Positions 27,084 to 36,988 of a stretch of DNA of 64,000 nucleotides are shown here, piece by piece; the stretch's first letter is position 1; the number at the start of each line of letters is the position of its first letter. The notes below the pieces were generated by a model that worked only from the letters and a program-made list of their open reading frames with translations, was not told where the DNA came from and searched no databases. This stretch comes from Qipengyuania seohaensis (GTDB lineage Bacteria; Pseudomonadota; Alphaproteobacteria; Sphingomonadales; Sphingomonadaceae), in NCBI RefSeq assembly GCF_002795865.1, contig NZ_CP024920.1, positions 496,001-560,000 of the forward strand, read 5' to 3'. The position numbers and the translations under genes were made by a program.

Positions 27084-29797
27084 TAGAATTGCGTTCCTAC
27101 ATTGAAGGAAATGGTCTTGGTATCGTCACCCTCTTGTTTCTTAATCGTCTGGGATAGATCGATCCTGAACGGGCCGAAGGGCGAGTTCCAGTTGATACCG
27201 ATACCCGCGGTAATGCGCGGGCTGATGCTGTCGCCAAACAGGACTTCGCGGTAGAAGCCATTCGGGTCGAGGACAGGGGTGTTTGCGTTTCCATCGGCGT
27301 CCACGGCATCGAATGTGCTGCCGGAAATCGGATCACCGTCAGCGTCAAGTTGCGGATTGCCGTCGGCGTCGTAGAGCGGGCCGAAGAATATCGGTTCGCC
27401 ACCAGAGCGCGACTGGAAGCTGTTCGGGAAATCATCCAGTTGCGGACGATCGATCGCGAAGAGCGAACCAACGTCGAGCCAGAGCGAAGGCCGGATGCCC
27501 ATTTCGCGCGCACCCGATCCCAGCGGAATTTCGAGCTCTGCACGGGCGAGGTAATAAGCCTTGCCGCCCAGCGCATCGTCGAAAGCGCGGTTCTTGGTCT
27601 CGCGGAACTGGTCGATGGTTTCGAGGACACGATCCGTGGTCGGATCGCCATCGTCGTCGAGATAGCGCAAGCGAACCACACGAGGTCCGACGCCACGGAT
27701 ATCGAAGCCGCGGAATTGCGGTTCTCCGAGGAAGAAACGGTCGGTCAGACGTACATCGTCGAAGCCTGGAGTATCATTCTGGCTGAGCGCGCGAATCCAG
27801 CCGCCTTCCGCGTTGAGCGAGAAGATGAGACCGCTGCCGAGATTGAACCACTTGCCCATCTGCGAGCGCATGCGAAGATACTTCACATTGCCGCCGAGCC
27901 CGGCGAATTCGCCGGTCACGCTGATCGTTTCGCCGCGAGTCGGGCGAACACGGCTGTCGAGCGAGTTATAGTTCAGCGTCGCGCCGAGGATCGAAACGGT
28001 TCGTTCCCCCACGGCTTCGCAGATGAAGCGCGACTGGAGACATTCGGCCACGCCGTCGCCATCCGTATCCTCGAAGAAGCCGTCGCCGATGGAAACGTCT
28101 TCGTACTGGAGCGTGTAGCTGCCGATAAGCGACATGTATTCCGAAAGGGGAACACCGGCACGCATTGTGAAGCCGGTCTGGGCCTGCTTGTAGCGATTGA
28201 AATCGGTCGCGAAGAAATCGTTGTCGTACTCGCGGTGATAGATGTCCGCACCCAGCGAGATGTTGCGATCGAACACGTAGGGTTCCGAAAAGCTAATCTG
28301 CGCCGACTTCGAGAAACGCGAGTAGTTCACGCTGAGACCGACGGTCTGGCCGCGGCCGCGGAAGTTACGCTGGCGGATCGAACCCGACAGGATGAAGCTC
28401 TGGATCGAGGAGAAGCCGGCCGAAAGCTGGAGTTCCCCGGTGGGCTGTTCTTCGATATTCGCTTCGAGGACGATACGGTCGGGCGCGCTGCCCTCGACCT
28501 GCGTGATCTCGAAGTTTTCCTGGAAGTAGCCGAGCGACTTGATGCGGGCTTCCGAACGCCGAATGGCGAGCGAGTTGAAAGCATCGCCTTCCGCGACACG
28601 GAATTCGCGGCGCACGACCTTGTCCTGCGTCAGCGTGTTTCCATTTACGTCGATCCGCTCGACATAGGTGCGATCAGCTTCGCGAAGGACGAAGTTGACG
28701 TCCATCGTCAGCGTTTCGGGGTTACGTTTGAACTGCGGTGCAACCTCGGCGAAAGCGTAGCCGAACGTGCCGGCCAGCTCGGTCATCTGCTCGACCGTGT
28801 CCTCGACCCGTTCCGCATCGTACCAGTCGCCAGTCTGCATCGGCAGGCGTGCGGTCATGGACTCGCTGTCGAAATCTCGAAGTTCGCTTTCGACCTTAAC
28901 GTCGCCGAACTTGTAGCGCTCACCCTCTTCGACGACGAAGGTGATGATGAAGTCTTCCTTGTCCGGGGTCAGCTCGGCAACTGCGGAGACGACACGGAAA
29001 TCGGCATAACCCTGCGTCAGGTAGAACGTACGCAGCTGCTGCTGGTCGAACGCCAGACGATCGGGGTCATAGCTCGTGTTCGAGCTGAAGAAGGTCCAAA
29101 TGCGCGATTGCTTGGTCACCATCTCGCCGCGCAGATCGCTGTCGGAGAAGGCTTCGTTGCCGATGATGTTGATCTGGCGAATCTTCGACTTCGGACCCTC
29201 CTCGATCTCGAAGACGATATCGACGCGGTTCTGGCTCAGCTGGACCAGCTGCGGCTCGACCGTCGCGGCGAAGCGGCCCTGGCGCTTGTAGAGCTCGATA
29301 ATGCGGGCAACGTCGGCGCGTACCTTGGAACGCGTAAAGATCTGGCGCGGCGCGAGGCGGATCTCGGGAATGATCTTGTCATTCTTGATCCGCTCGTTCC
29401 CTTCCAGAATAATGCGGTTGATGACAGGGTTTTCGGTCACGGTGATGACCACATTGCCGGCCGTGTTCGTTACGCTGACGTTCGAAAACAGCTCGGTCGC
29501 GTAGAGGTCCTTGAGGACCTGGTCACCCGCCGCCTGGGTGTATTCGTCGCCCGGACGAAGGCGGATGTAGGACAGGATCGTCTGCGGTTCGAGGCGCTGC
29601 GCTCCGGCAACTGCGATCGAACGCACGACATCCTGCTGGATTACGGATTCGGCCGGCTGTTCGGCTTCTTCTGTTCCGGCATCCTGTGCCAGAGCCACGG
29701 CAGGCATGCCTGCCAGCACCGAACCGGCCATCAATCCGGCGACGAGCCGCGCGCCAAATGGTTTCGTCTCGCTTGCGGCGTTCGCAAAATCAGTCAT
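27083..29797 (-). CDS. bamA: Outer-membrane protein assembly factor BamA
   Basis: Central Omp85 insertase of the BAM complex, 904 residues. A signal peptide (about 1-38, ending AVALAQ) is followed by five POTRA domains (about 55-450; repeats beginning IAVAGAQRLEP, IILEGNERIK, INIIGNEAFS, and so on) and a 16-strand barrel ending in ISFNVGTQF with the terminal aromatic. The conserved lid-lock motif is FRGFDIRG (residues 695-702). Several acidic DxDG motifs interrupt the barrel: DTDGDG (577-582), DDDGDP (714-719), DADGNP (810), DADGDP (818) and DADGN (833). The ATG at 29797 is chosen; a TTG at 29821 lacks a ribosome site. Confidence 0.96.
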   Translation of the reverse strand: MTDFANAASETKPFGARLVAGLMAGSVLAGMPAVALAQDAGTEEAEQPAESVIQQDVVRSIAVAGAQRLEPQTILSYIRLRPGDEYTQAAGDQVLKDLYATELFSNVSVTNTAGNVVITVTENPVINRIILEGNERIKNDKIIPEIRLAPRQIFTRSKVRADVARIIELYKRQGRFAATVEPQLVQLSQNRVDIVFEIEEGPKSKIRQINIIGNEAFSDSDLRGEMVTKQSRIWTFFSSNTSYDPDRLAFDQQQLRTFYLTQGYADFRVVSAVAELTPDKEDFIITFVVEEGERYKFGDVKVESELRDFDSESMTARLPMQTGDWYDAERVEDTVEQMTELAGTFGYAFAEVAPQFKRNPETLTMDVNFVLREADRTYVERIDVNGNTLTQDKVVRREFRVAEGDAFNSLAIRRSEARIKSLGYFQENFEITQVEGSAPDRIVLEANIEEQPTGELQLSAGFSSIQSFILSGSIRQRNFRGRGQTVGLSVNYSRFSKSAQISFSEPYVFDRNISLGADIYHREYDNDFFATDFNRYKQAQTGFTMRAGVPLSEYMSLIGSYTLQYEDVSIGDGFFEDTDGDGVAECLQSRFICEAVGERTVSILGATLNYNSLDSRVRPTRGETISVTGEFAGLGGNVKYLRMRSQMGKWFNLGSGLIFSLNAEGGWIRALSQNDTPGFDDVRLTDRFFLGEPQFRGFDIRGVGPRVVRLRYLDDDGDPTTDRVLETIDQFRETKNRAFDDALGGKAYYLARAELEIPLGSGAREMGIRPSLWLDVGSLFAIDRPQLDDFPNSFQSRSGGEPIFFGPLYDADGNPQLDADGDPISGSTFDAVDADGNANTPVLDPNGFYREVLFGDSISPRITAGIGINWNSPFGPFRIDLSQTIKKQEGDDTKTISFNVGTQF

Positions 29798-29930
29798 CGA
29801 CAAGGGAGTTCCCGTCCTCAAAAGTACAAAAGACGCCTTGCGAAGCGCCTGGAGGCCCCCTGCCCCATGCGCGCCGCGCGATCAAGCCGTGTGACGCCGC
29901 AGACGCGCCTTCACCCGACCCTTTCCCCGC

Positions 29931-31070
29931 CTAATTCCCGAAGAACGGGAGTTTGGCGATATCAATGAAGGTGACGAAAATCATCAACGCGAGCACAATT
30001 GCCACGCCGGCCCGATAGGCCACCTCCGTACTACGGGGGCCAAGCGGTTTCCGACGGATCGCTTCCGCCGCGTAAAACGCCAGGTGCCCGCCGTCGAGAG
30101 CCGGGATTGGCAGTAGGTTGATGAATGCCAAGTTAAGCGAGATCAGAGCTGCCAGGTTGAAGAATGCGAGCGCTCCGAGGCTCAGCTGTTCGCCTGCAAA
30201 CTTGCCGATCGTAACCGGTCCGCCCAGTTCCTTGACCGAGCGTTCGCCGACCACGATCTGCTTGATACCGGTCACCATCATGTCCACCAGCTTGCCCGTC
30301 TGGACGAAGCTAAGGCTGACAGCCTCACCGGGGCCGACACCTTCGAACTGGCGTTCGGTAACGGCAGGTGGAATGCCGATCTGACCGATCGTCGAGACGT
30401 TCCCGAACCTGTCCTCCGCCTTGATCGTGCGCGGTACGACGTCGAAGTTGCGCAGATCGCCATTCCTGAGCACTTCGATATCCAGCGTGCGACCAGGATA
30501 CATGATGATCGCTTCGCGAAGATCGAAGAAGCTGGTGACCTCCTTGCCCTCGACGCGCATGATACGATCGCCGATCTCCAGCCCGGCTTCCTGCGCGGCA
30601 GAATCTTCGGCGAAGGCGGTGATCGTGGTTTCCATCGCCGGATCAGGCGAAACCGGTTTGCCGAAGATCATGAAAAAGCTCGTGAAAATCGCCAGCGTCA
30701 CGAGGATATTCATGGCCGGCCCGGCAAAGACGATCAGCGAACGTTTCCATAGGCTGGCGTGGTGGAAACTGCCCTCCCGCTCTTCTGCGGTGGCCTGCGC
30801 AATGGCTTCCTTATCCGGTACGCTGGCCGGATTCATGTCGCCTTTGAACTGGACGTAGCCGCCAAGCGGCAGCGCGCACAGTTTCCAACGGGTTCCGCGC
30901 TTGTCGGTAAAGCCCGCGATTTCCTTGCCGAAGCCAACGGCAAAGGCTTCCGCGTGAACGCCGAACCAGCGCCCCACGAGATAGTGTCCGAGTTCGTGCA
31001 GCGTAACCAGCGGCCCCAGCAGCAGCGGGAAGCCGATGATATACATCCAGAAAGGTATCGAACCGTCCAA
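29931..31070 (-). CDS. rseP: Site-2 intramembrane metalloprotease RseP
   Basis: 379-residue zinc protease of regulated intramembrane proteolysis. The zinc-binding HELGH lies in helix 1 (TLHELGHYLV), and the third ligand region is NLLPIPALDGGH. One PDZ domain (about 145-225; AAQEAGLEIGDRIMRVEG) is seen, against two in E. coli RseP. The start is TTG at 31070, one base after the dxr stop, with a GGAGA site 12 nt upstream; the ATG at 31046 would cut into helix 1. Co-location with bamA/skp fits an envelope-stress role. Confidence 0.94.
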   Translation of the reverse strand: MDGSIPFWMYIIGFPLLLGPLVTLHELGHYLVGRWFGVHAEAFAVGFGKEIAGFTDKRGTRWKLCALPLGGYVQFKGDMNPASVPDKEAIAQATAEEREGSFHHASLWKRSLIVFAGPAMNILVTLAIFTSFFMIFGKPVSPDPAMETTITAFAEDSAAQEAGLEIGDRIMRVEGKEVTSFFDLREAIIMYPGRTLDIEVLRNGDLRNFDVVPRTIKAEDRFGNVSTIGQIGIPPAVTERQFEGVGPGEAVSLSFVQTGKLVDMMVTGIKQIVVGERSVKELGGPVTIGKFAGEQLSLGALAFFNLAALISLNLAFINLLPIPALDGGHLAFYAAEAIRRKPLGPRSTEVAYRAGVAIVLALMIFVTFIDIAKLPFFGN

Positions 31071-31071
31071 C

Positions 31072-32229
31072 TCAGCAAATCTCCAGCATGGCGCTCGCGC
31101 GCTGTCTTGCGTCCTCGTCGACGCGCAGCACCTCTTCGAGGGTCTGCGGCGGCGATGGAAGCTCTGTTTCCGAAAGGGCGCGCTCCACCATTAGCGCAAT
31201 GCGGCTGAACGGGATGTTACCTGCCAGGAAAGCGGCCACTGCCACCTCGTTTGCGGCATTGAGGATACCCGGCGCAGCGCCGCCAGCTTCTGCAGCTTCT
31301 CTCGCCAGGCGAGTAGCGGGGAAACGTTCTTCATCCGGTGCATGGAAGGTAAGTTCGCCGATGGCGGCGAGGTCGAGGGGATCCATCGGCGTGTCCATGC
31401 GCGCGGGGTGCGCGAGGCACGAGGCGATCGGGACTCTCATGTCGGACGGGCCAAGCTGCGCCAGTGTCGATCCGTCGCGGTATTCGACCATCGAGTGGAT
31501 GACGCTCTGCGGGTGGACGACGATCCTGATCTTGTCGAGGCCGACGGGGAATAGATGATGTGCCTCGATAAGTTCGAGGCCCTTGTTGAACATCGTGGCG
31601 CTGTCCACGCTGATCTTGGCGCCCATGTCCCAATTGGGGTGGGCGATGGCCTGTTCGGGTGTCGCTGCGTCGAGCTGGGCCTGGCTCCAGGTGCGCAGGG
31701 GTCCGCCGCTGGCCGTGAGCGTGATCGTGCGGACCTCGGCAAGCTTGCCGCCCTGTAGGCACTGGAAGATGGCGTTGTGCTCGCTGTCGACCGGAAGGAG
31801 CGTAGCGCCGTGCTTCTCGACGGCTGCGGTCATCACCTCGCCAGCGGAAACCAGCGCTTCCTTGTTTGCCAGCGCCACAGTAGTGCCTTGCTCGATGGCA
31901 GCCATGACCGGGCCCAATCCTGCGCAGCCCACGATTGCGGCCATGACGATATCGGCCGGACGCGCAGATGCTTCGCACAGGGCCGACCTGCCCGCCGCTG
32001 CCTCGATACCTGATCCGGCGAGCGCTTCCTTGAGAGCGCCAAGAAGGTTTTCCTGGGCAATCACCGCGACGTCCGCACCGAATTCCCGTGCCAGCCTGGC
32101 GAGTGCTTCGACGTTGGAATGGGCGGTAAGCGCCACGACGCGCCACTGGTCTCGATTGCGACGAACAAGATCGAGTGTCGACGCGCCGACCGATCCGGTC
32201 GCGCCGAGTATCGAGATCGACCTCGTCAT
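31072..32229 (-). CDS. dxr: 1-deoxy-D-xylulose-5-phosphate reductoisomerase
   Basis: NADPH-dependent second step of the MEP isoprenoid pathway, 385 residues. The N-terminal nucleotide motif [15 protein letters not shown] is followed by metal/substrate motifs [21 protein letters not shown] and [10 protein letters not shown], with [10 protein letters not shown] near the end. The ATG at 32229 overlaps the cdsA stop by 4 bp. The product feeds UppS in the same operon and the polyprenyl synthase at 51918. Confidence 0.97.
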   Translation of the reverse strand: MTRSISILGATGSVGASTLDLVRRNRDQWRVVALTAHSNVEALARLAREFGADVAVIAQENLLGALKEALAGSGIEAAAGRSALCEASARPADIVMAAIVGCAGLGPVMAAIEQGTTVALANKEALVSAGEVMTAAVEKHGATLLPVDSEHNAIFQCLQGGKLAEVRTITLTASGGPLRTWSQAQLDAATPEQAIAHPNWDMGAKISVDSATMFNKGLELIEAHHLFPVGLDKIRIVVHPQSVIHSMVEYRDGSTLAQLGPSDMRVPIASCLAHPARMDTPMDPLDLAAIGELTFHAPDEERFPATRLAREAAEAGGAAPGILNAANEVAVAAFLAGNIPFSRIALMVERALSETELPSPPQTLEEVLRVDEDARQRASAMLEIC

Positions 32230-32924
32230 GCAGCAGAGCCGAGCACGAAACCGGCAATGAGAGCTACGGGGATCATGCCATCGGTCCGGTCGAACACACC
32301 GCCGTGGCCTGGAATGAGGCGCGAGCTGTCTTTCACCCCGGCTTTGCGCTTGAGCCAACTTTCAAGGAAATCGCCTGCCTGCGCGGCGACAGCCAGTGCC
32401 AGGCCCATGAGGGCGATCGTGCCGACCTCGTTCATGTCGAAGCCCATCGTCGTCGATCCGCTGACCTGGCGAGCCGAGGTATAGATAAATAAAGCCAGCC
32501 AGAGACTAGCCCCGACGACCCCGCCGAGGAGGCCCGCCCATGTTTTGGAAGGACTGATCGAAGGAGCGATCTTGGGCCCGCCGATCGAACGCCCGAAGAA
32601 ATAGGCGAAGGTATCGATGGCGATGACAGTGCCGACAATGCCGACCACCAGGCCGGGCGGCATGCGTGTGAGGACAAATCCGGCTAGGCCGATATATATC
32701 GCGCCGGCGAGGATCGCAGCCAACCTGTAGGATACGTTCGTGGTCGCTTTCACGACCAGCAGAATGAATTCCAAGAAAGTTGCGAGCACGACCGCGGCGA
32801 TAAACCAGTCGAGCCACGGATCTCCGGCGATCAGCGCCGCGACCGCAACCGCAACCATCACCGCAGCCGATATCAGGCGCTTGGGCAGGTCCGCATTCTT
32901 CCTTGTTTCTGGATCACCGTCCGC
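32226..32924 (-). CDS. cdsA: Phosphatidate cytidylyltransferase
   Basis: Makes CDP-diacylglycerol, the precursor used by PgsA and PssA. 232 residues with about seven helices and the C-terminal family signature [13 protein letters not shown] then [14 protein letters not shown]. The start is uncertain. A TTG at 32924 has GGGAGAG about 6 nt upstream and overlaps uppS by 11 bp; an ATG at 32963 overlaps it by 50 bp and adds 13 residues. The TTG is preferred for its ribosome site. Confidence 0.92.
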   Translation of the reverse strand, partial: ADGDPETRKNADLPKRLISAAVMVAVAVAALIAGDPWLDWFIAAVVLATFLEFILLVVKATTNVSYRLAAILAGAIYIGLAGFVLTRMPPGLVVGIVGTVIAIDTFAYFFGRSIGGPKIAPSISPSKTWAGLLGGVVGASLWLALFIYTSARQVSGSTTMGFDMNEVGTIALMGLALAVAAQAGDFLESWLKRKAGVKDSSRLIPGHGGVFDRTDGMIPVALIAGFVLGSAA

Positions 32925-33600
32925 CAAAGCGTCTCTCCCGTCCCGCAAACTGGTCCAGCGCATCCATCAGGTGCGCAGGAGTGAAGTCGGGCCATAACAC
33001 ATCCGTGAACAGCATTTCCGCATAGGCCGCCTGCCACAAGAGAAAATTGGAAAGGCGAACCTCTCCGCTGGTGCGGATCAGCAGGTCGAGAGGCGGCAAG
33101 TCTGCCGTGAACAGATTGGCAGCGATGCTCTCTTCATCGATTTCGCCTGCCTCTGCAGCCTTGCGTGCGGCCCGGGCAATTTCCGCGTGGGCCCCGTAGT
33201 TTAGTGCGACCGCCAAGGTCCGTGATCCGTGCGCAGTCTTGTCGAGCGCATCCTCGAGCAATTCTACGATGTCGGGTGCAAGTGCCTGCCAGTCGCCGAC
33301 AATCTTCAGCCTCACGTCATTCGCGATGAACTCGGGCAAGTCCGACTTTATGAACTTGCGCATCAAGTTCATGAGGTCGTCGACCTCTTCCTCGGGCCGC
33401 TTCCAGTTCTCGCTGCTGAAGGCGTAGAGCGTCAGGCACTCGATTTCGGTATTCTTGAGGCTGCGCACGAGCTCGCGCACGGCCTCGACGCCTTTGCGGT
33501 GGCCCATGACCCGCGGCAGGTGCTTGCGCTTGGCCCAGCGACCATTGCCGTCCATGATAATGGCGACATGGCGCGCGATCTTGTCGTGGCTGTCAGCCAT
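32914..33600 (-). CDS. uppS: Undecaprenyl diphosphate synthase
   Basis: cis-Prenyltransferase that makes the lipid carrier for peptidoglycan and surface glycans, 228 residues. Motif [16 protein letters not shown], the GHRKG block, ALNYG, and the C-terminal [15 protein letters not shown] and [12 protein letters not shown] are all present. It is in operon between frr (36 bp upstream) and cdsA. Confidence 0.97.
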   Translation of the reverse strand: MADSHDKIARHVAIIMDGNGRWAKRKHLPRVMGHRKGVEAVRELVRSLKNTEIECLTLYAFSSENWKRPEEEVDDLMNLMRKFIKSDLPEFIANDVRLKIVGDWQALAPDIVELLEDALDKTAHGSRTLAVALNYGAHAEIARAARKAAEAGEIDEESIAANLFTADLPPLDLLIRTSGEVRLSNFLLWQAAYAEMLFTDVLWPDFTPAHLMDALDQFAGRERRFGGR

Positions 33601-33636
33601 AGGTTCTCATCCGAGAGGCAGCAGACCTTACGGCCC

Positions 33637-34194
33637 TCACTGCGTCATGATTTCCTTTTCCTTGGCCTGGGCCGCCTGGTCGGCCTCGCCAACGTATTTG
33701 TCGGTCAGCTTTTGGACCTCATCCTCGAAGCGCTTGCGCTCGTCCTCGGAGATTTCCTTCTTCTTCTCGTCTTCCTTGAGCGCTTCCATGCCGTCGCGGC
33801 GCACGTTGCGGATGGCGATCTTGGACTGCTCTGCATACTGACCTGCGAGCTTGGCGAGATCCTTGCGGCGTTCTTCGGTAAGATCGGGCATCGGCAGGCG
33901 AACGTTCTGCCCATCGATCATCGGGTTGAGACCAAGGTTAGCCTTCGCAATGCCCTTCTCTACGGCAGTTACGTTGGCCTTGTCCCACACCTGCACGCTC
34001 AGCATACGCGGTTCGGGTGCGGATACGGTCGCAACCTGGTTCAGCGGCATCATCGAGCCGTAGACCTCGACCACGACGGGATCGAGAAGGCTGGTGTTCG
34101 CACGGCCGGTGCGCAGTCCCGAAAGGTCGCCCTTGAGGCTGTCGATCGCACCCTGCATGCGGCGTTCGATATCGGCTTTGTCGTATTTGGCCAT
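33637..34194 (-). CDS. frr: Ribosome recycling factor
   Basis: 185-residue tRNA-shaped protein that splits post-termination ribosomes with EF-G. Family blocks: SLRTGRAN-type [62 protein letters not shown], and the C-terminal helix. A GAGGAAG site precedes the ATG. It lies 29 bp downstream of pyrH. Confidence 0.98.
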   Translation of the reverse strand: MAKYDKADIERRMQGAIDSLKGDLSGLRTGRANTSLLDPVVVEVYGSMMPLNQVATVSAPEPRMLSVQVWDKANVTAVEKGIAKANLGLNPMIDGQNVRLPMPDLTEERRKDLAKLAGQYAEQSKIAIRNVRRDGMEALKEDEKKKEISEDERKRFEDEVQKLTDKYVGEADQAAQAKEKEIMTQ

Positions 34195-34223
34195 GATGGC
34201 TTCCTCGTCTCTTGTCGTTTCTT

Positions 34224-34949
34224 TTATGCGGTGTGGTCGGTCACAACGGTCTGTACACCGTTGCCCGAAAGAACCTTTGCCACATTGCCCTTTTCGCGGA
34301 TCGAGAAGACCACGATGGGAATGTCGTTGTCACGGCACAAGGCGACGGCGCTGGCATCCATGACCTTGAGATCATCTGCAAGAACCTTGCCGTAACTTAC
34401 GGTTTCATAACGCGTCGCATCGGGATTTTTCTTTGGATCGCTGTCGTATATCCCGTCAACGCTCGTACCTTTCAGCAAGGCATCGCAATTCATCTCGGCG
34501 GCGCGCAAGGCGGCTCCGCTGTCCGTAGTGAAATAAGGCGCGCCGACACCTGCAGCGAAGATCACAATGCGACCTTTCTCGAGGTGACGCTCTGCGCGGC
34601 GGCGAATGACGGGTTCGCATACCTGGTCCATCTGGACAGCGCTTTGTACACGGGTTTGCACGCCAAGCTGTTCGAGCGCGCTCTGCATCGCAAGTGCATT
34701 CATGACCGTCGCGAGCATGCCCATGTAATCCGCCTGGGCGCGATCCATGCCCTGTGCTGCCCCGGCCATTCCGCGAAATATATTGCCGCCGCCGATGACT
34801 AGGCAGATTTCGAGGCCGGTATCCTTGGCGGCCTTCACTTCCTTGGCAAGTTCAAGGACGAAGGCCGGATCGATGCCGAACTGCTGATCCCCCATCAAAA
34901 CCTCGCCCGACAGCTTCAGGAGGACGCGGTTCATTTTGGGGAGGGTCAT
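34224..34949 (-). CDS. pyrH: UMP kinase
   Basis: Bacterial hexameric UMP kinase, 241 residues: [11 protein letters not shown], the phosphate loop GGGNIFRG and [16 protein letters not shown] are typical. It makes UDP for pyrimidine nucleotide supply. The ATG at 34949 (MTLPKMNRV) or at 34934 are both possible. It is normally directly downstream of tsf; here an opposite-strand gene lies between, so it must have its own promoter in 34950-35040. Confidence 0.97.
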   Translation of the reverse strand: MTLPKMNRVLLKLSGEVLMGDQQFGIDPAFVLELAKEVKAAKDTGLEICLVIGGGNIFRGMAGAAQGMDRAQADYMGMLATVMNALAMQSALEQLGVQTRVQSAVQMDQVCEPVIRRRAERHLEKGRIVIFAAGVGAPYFTTDSGAALRAAEMNCDALLKGTSVDGIYDSDPKKNPDATRYETVSYGKVLADDLKVMDASAVALCRDNDIPIVVFSIREKGNVAKVLSGNGVQTVVTDHTA

Positions 34950-35040
34950 GCGAAGCGATCTCTGTTTGTGGGGTTTGCGGCTCCTTAGCCATGATGCGCC
35001 GGACTCGCAAAGGGAAAGGCTAGGCGCCGGTGATCGCCAT

Positions 35041-35065
35041 GGAACAGTGCCGCCAACCTTTCGTT
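35041..35065 (+). promoter_or_regulatory. Candidate EcfG general-stress promoter
   Basis: GGAAC at 35041-35045 and CGTT at 35062-35065 are separated by exactly 16 bp. This is the consensus of EcfG-type sigma factors that run the alphaproteobacterial general stress response. It sits 33 bp before the ATG at 35098. Confidence 0.65.
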
Positions 35066-35097
35066 ACCCGTTGATGACCATTCAATCTCGAAATTCC

Positions 35098-35871
35098 ATG
35101 TCGCAGCGCAGCGCTTGGCAGCGAATTGCCATCATCGTGGCCGTGATCGCGCAGATCGGCTCTACCTTCCTGCCCAGCTTGGGAGTGGGAGAGCCGATCG
35201 GCAGCCGCTCCGATGCGGAACGCACGCTGATCACGCCTGCGGGATGGGCATTTGCAATCTGGGGCCCACTCTATTTCGGTTCGATGGTCTTTGCAGTCTA
35301 CCAGGCTCTACCGTCCCAGAAATCCAATGCGCTTCTGCAAAGGATCGGCTGGTTTGCGGCCGCAGTATTCTTCGGAAATGGCCTGTGGGCTCTCTACACG
35401 CAGCTGAATGAACTCGATGCGGTTTCCGTAATCATCATATCGACAGTGCTCGTCTGCCTGCTCTTTATCTACCGTTCGTTCGTCGGCCTCGACCGTGAGT
35501 TCACCACCGCAGAACGCTGGACGGTCATGCTGCCCCTGAGCGCCCTGGCCGCATGGCTGACCGCGGCGACCATCGTCAATATCGCTGCGGCTTTGCAAAA
35601 CTACGGTGTCGGCCAAGCCTGGCCCGAAGCTATCGTGGCAGGGGGAATAGTGCTGGTCGGCGGGATCATCGCCGCACTCGCGATTTGGCGAGGTCGCGGG
35701 AACCCGGTCTATGCGCTGGTATTCCTGTGGGCGCTGTTCGCGATCCACTCGGCGGGCGGCCAGATTGCAGCACCTGTAGCCTATGCCACGATAGGTGCAG
35801 GATTGCTGGTCCTCTTCGCGACCGGCTTCAAATTACGCCTTTCAGAGAACAGGCGCCGCTGGTTCGGTTGA
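35098..35871 (+). CDS. TspO/MBR-like tryptophan-rich membrane protein
   Basis: 257-residue, seven-to-eight-helix membrane protein. The block PAGWAFAIWGPLYFGSMVFAVYQ with a Trp-containing helix resembles the tryptophan-rich sensory (TspO-related) family, although length and helix count exceed the five-helix, about 160-residue TspO. The ATG at 35098 (MSQRSAWQR) is chosen because the likely promoter would start transcripts near 35071, leaving a short leader; the ATG at 35074 would be almost leaderless. It lies alone on the + strand between tsf and pyrH. Function is unknown; TspO relatives bind tetrapyrroles or act in stress. Confidence 0.72.
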   Translation: MSQRSAWQRIAIIVAVIAQIGSTFLPSLGVGEPIGSRSDAERTLITPAGWAFAIWGPLYFGSMVFAVYQALPSQKSNALLQRIGWFAAAVFFGNGLWALYTQLNELDAVSVIIISTVLVCLLFIYRSFVGLDREFTTAERWTVMLPLSALAAWLTAATIVNIAAALQNYGVGQAWPEAIVAGGIVLVGGIIAALAIWRGRGNPVYALVFLWALFAIHSAGGQIAAPVAYATIGAGLLVLFATGFKLRLSENRRRWFG

Positions 35872-35889
35872 CCGACCGCACAAAGTAAA

Positions 35890-35920
35890 GCGGCCGCCGG
35901 ACCAATCGTCCGGCGGCCGC
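35890..35920. terminator. Terminator between tsf and TspO-like gene
   Basis: A perfect 13-bp stem (GCGGCCGCCGGAC / GTCCGGCGGCCGC) with loop CAATC. On the minus strand it is followed by TTTACTTTG, fitting the end of the rpsB-tsf transcript. On the plus strand the tail CTGTTCAAAT is weaker, so it may serve both convergent genes. Confidence 0.8.
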
Positions 35921-35943
35921 CTGTTCAAATCGTTTGCCTGAGA

Positions 35944-36870
35944 TCAGCCGCCGACGGCAGCAGCCACTTCGGCTGCGAAGTCGGTTTCTTCCTTCTCGAT
36001 GCCTTCGCCGAGCTGGAAGCGGACGTAATCCACCAGTTCGACCTTCGCGCCGACGTCCTTGGCCGCCTGTTCGACGACCTGTGCGATCGGGGTCTTGTTG
36101 TCGATGACATAGACCTGGCTCAGCAGCGCGTTTTCTTTCGCGTATTTGTTGACCGCGCCTTCGACCATCTTTTCCTGGACGTTTTCGGGCTTGCCGCTTT
36201 CGGCAGCCTTTTCCTTGGCGATCGCGCGTTCACGCTCGATCACTTCGGCGTCGAGGCCGTCTGCAGTCAGGGCCTGCGGGAACGCAGCTGCGATGTGCAT
36301 GCCGAGCTTCTTGCCGAGTTCTTCGAGCTTGGCCTTCTCGCCTTCGCTCTCGAGAGCGACGAGGACACCGATCTTGCCGAGGTCGGGCGCGACAGCGTTG
36401 TGCATGTAGGGCACGATGACGCCGTTGGTGACCGAAACGGTCTTCATGCGGCGGATCTGCTGGTTTTCGCCGATGGTGGCAACGTTGTTGGTCAGCTTTT
36501 CGGCAACGGTCCCACCGGTCGGGTAGGCAGCGTTCTTGAGCGTGTCGACATCGTCACCGTCGGCGGTCAGCGCAACTTCGGTGGTCTTGCGAACGAAGTC
36601 CTGGAACTGGTCGTTCTTCGCAACGAAGTCGGTTTCCGAGTTCACTTCGACAGCAACGCCCTTCGTGCCTTCGACGGCGATGCCGACGAGGCCTTCTGCA
36701 GCGGTACGGCTCGACTTCTTCTGGGCGGTGGCGAGGCCCTTGGCGCGCAGAGCGTCGACAGCGGCTTCGATGTCGCCGTTTGCAGCTTCGAGAGCCTTCT
36801 TGGCGTCCATCATGCCCGCGCCGGTCTTCTCGCGCAGGGCTTTCACGTCAGCGGCAGTGAATGCAGCCAT
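35944..36870 (-). CDS. tsf: Elongation factor Ts
   Basis: 308-residue nucleotide exchange factor for EF-Tu. N-terminal UBA-like domain with [13 protein letters not shown], then the core [16 protein letters not shown]-terminal module follows ([12 protein letters not shown]). It lies 118 bp downstream of rpsB, the universal order; the gap holds no obvious terminator. Confidence 0.98.
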   Translation of the reverse strand: MAAFTAADVKALREKTGAGMMDAKKALEAANGDIEAAVDALRAKGLATAQKKSSRTAAEGLVGIAVEGTKGVAVEVNSETDFVAKNDQFQDFVRKTTEVALTADGDDVDTLKNAAYPTGGTVAEKLTNNVATIGENQQIRRMKTVSVTNGVIVPYMHNAVAPDLGKIGVLVALESEGEKAKLEELGKKLGMHIAAAFPQALTADGLDAEVIERERAIAKEKAAESGKPENVQEKMVEGAVNKYAKENALLSQVYVIDNKTPIAQVVEQAAKDVGAKVELVDYVRFQLGEGIEKEETDFAAEVAAAVGG

Positions 36871-36988
36871 GATAGTTTCCTTCTTGGTATCTTTAATGCG
36901 TAGGCACCGGGCCTGCTGTGTTCAGCGGCCCGGCGCATAGTTCGCTTGTGTGACGGTAGCGTGGCGCCCCCGCCTCACGGCAACGGTC

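Noticed and set aside
27350-29968. 872-residue open frame on the plus strand opposite bamA
   Set aside because: It is a shadow of high-GC codon bias on bamA; the translation has no recognisable domain, and the minus-strand gene has full BamA motifs.
35890-35920. Attachment site or riboswitch from the 13-bp perfect inverted repeat
   Set aside because: Its position between two convergent stop codons and the T-rich tail on the minus strand identify it as a terminator.
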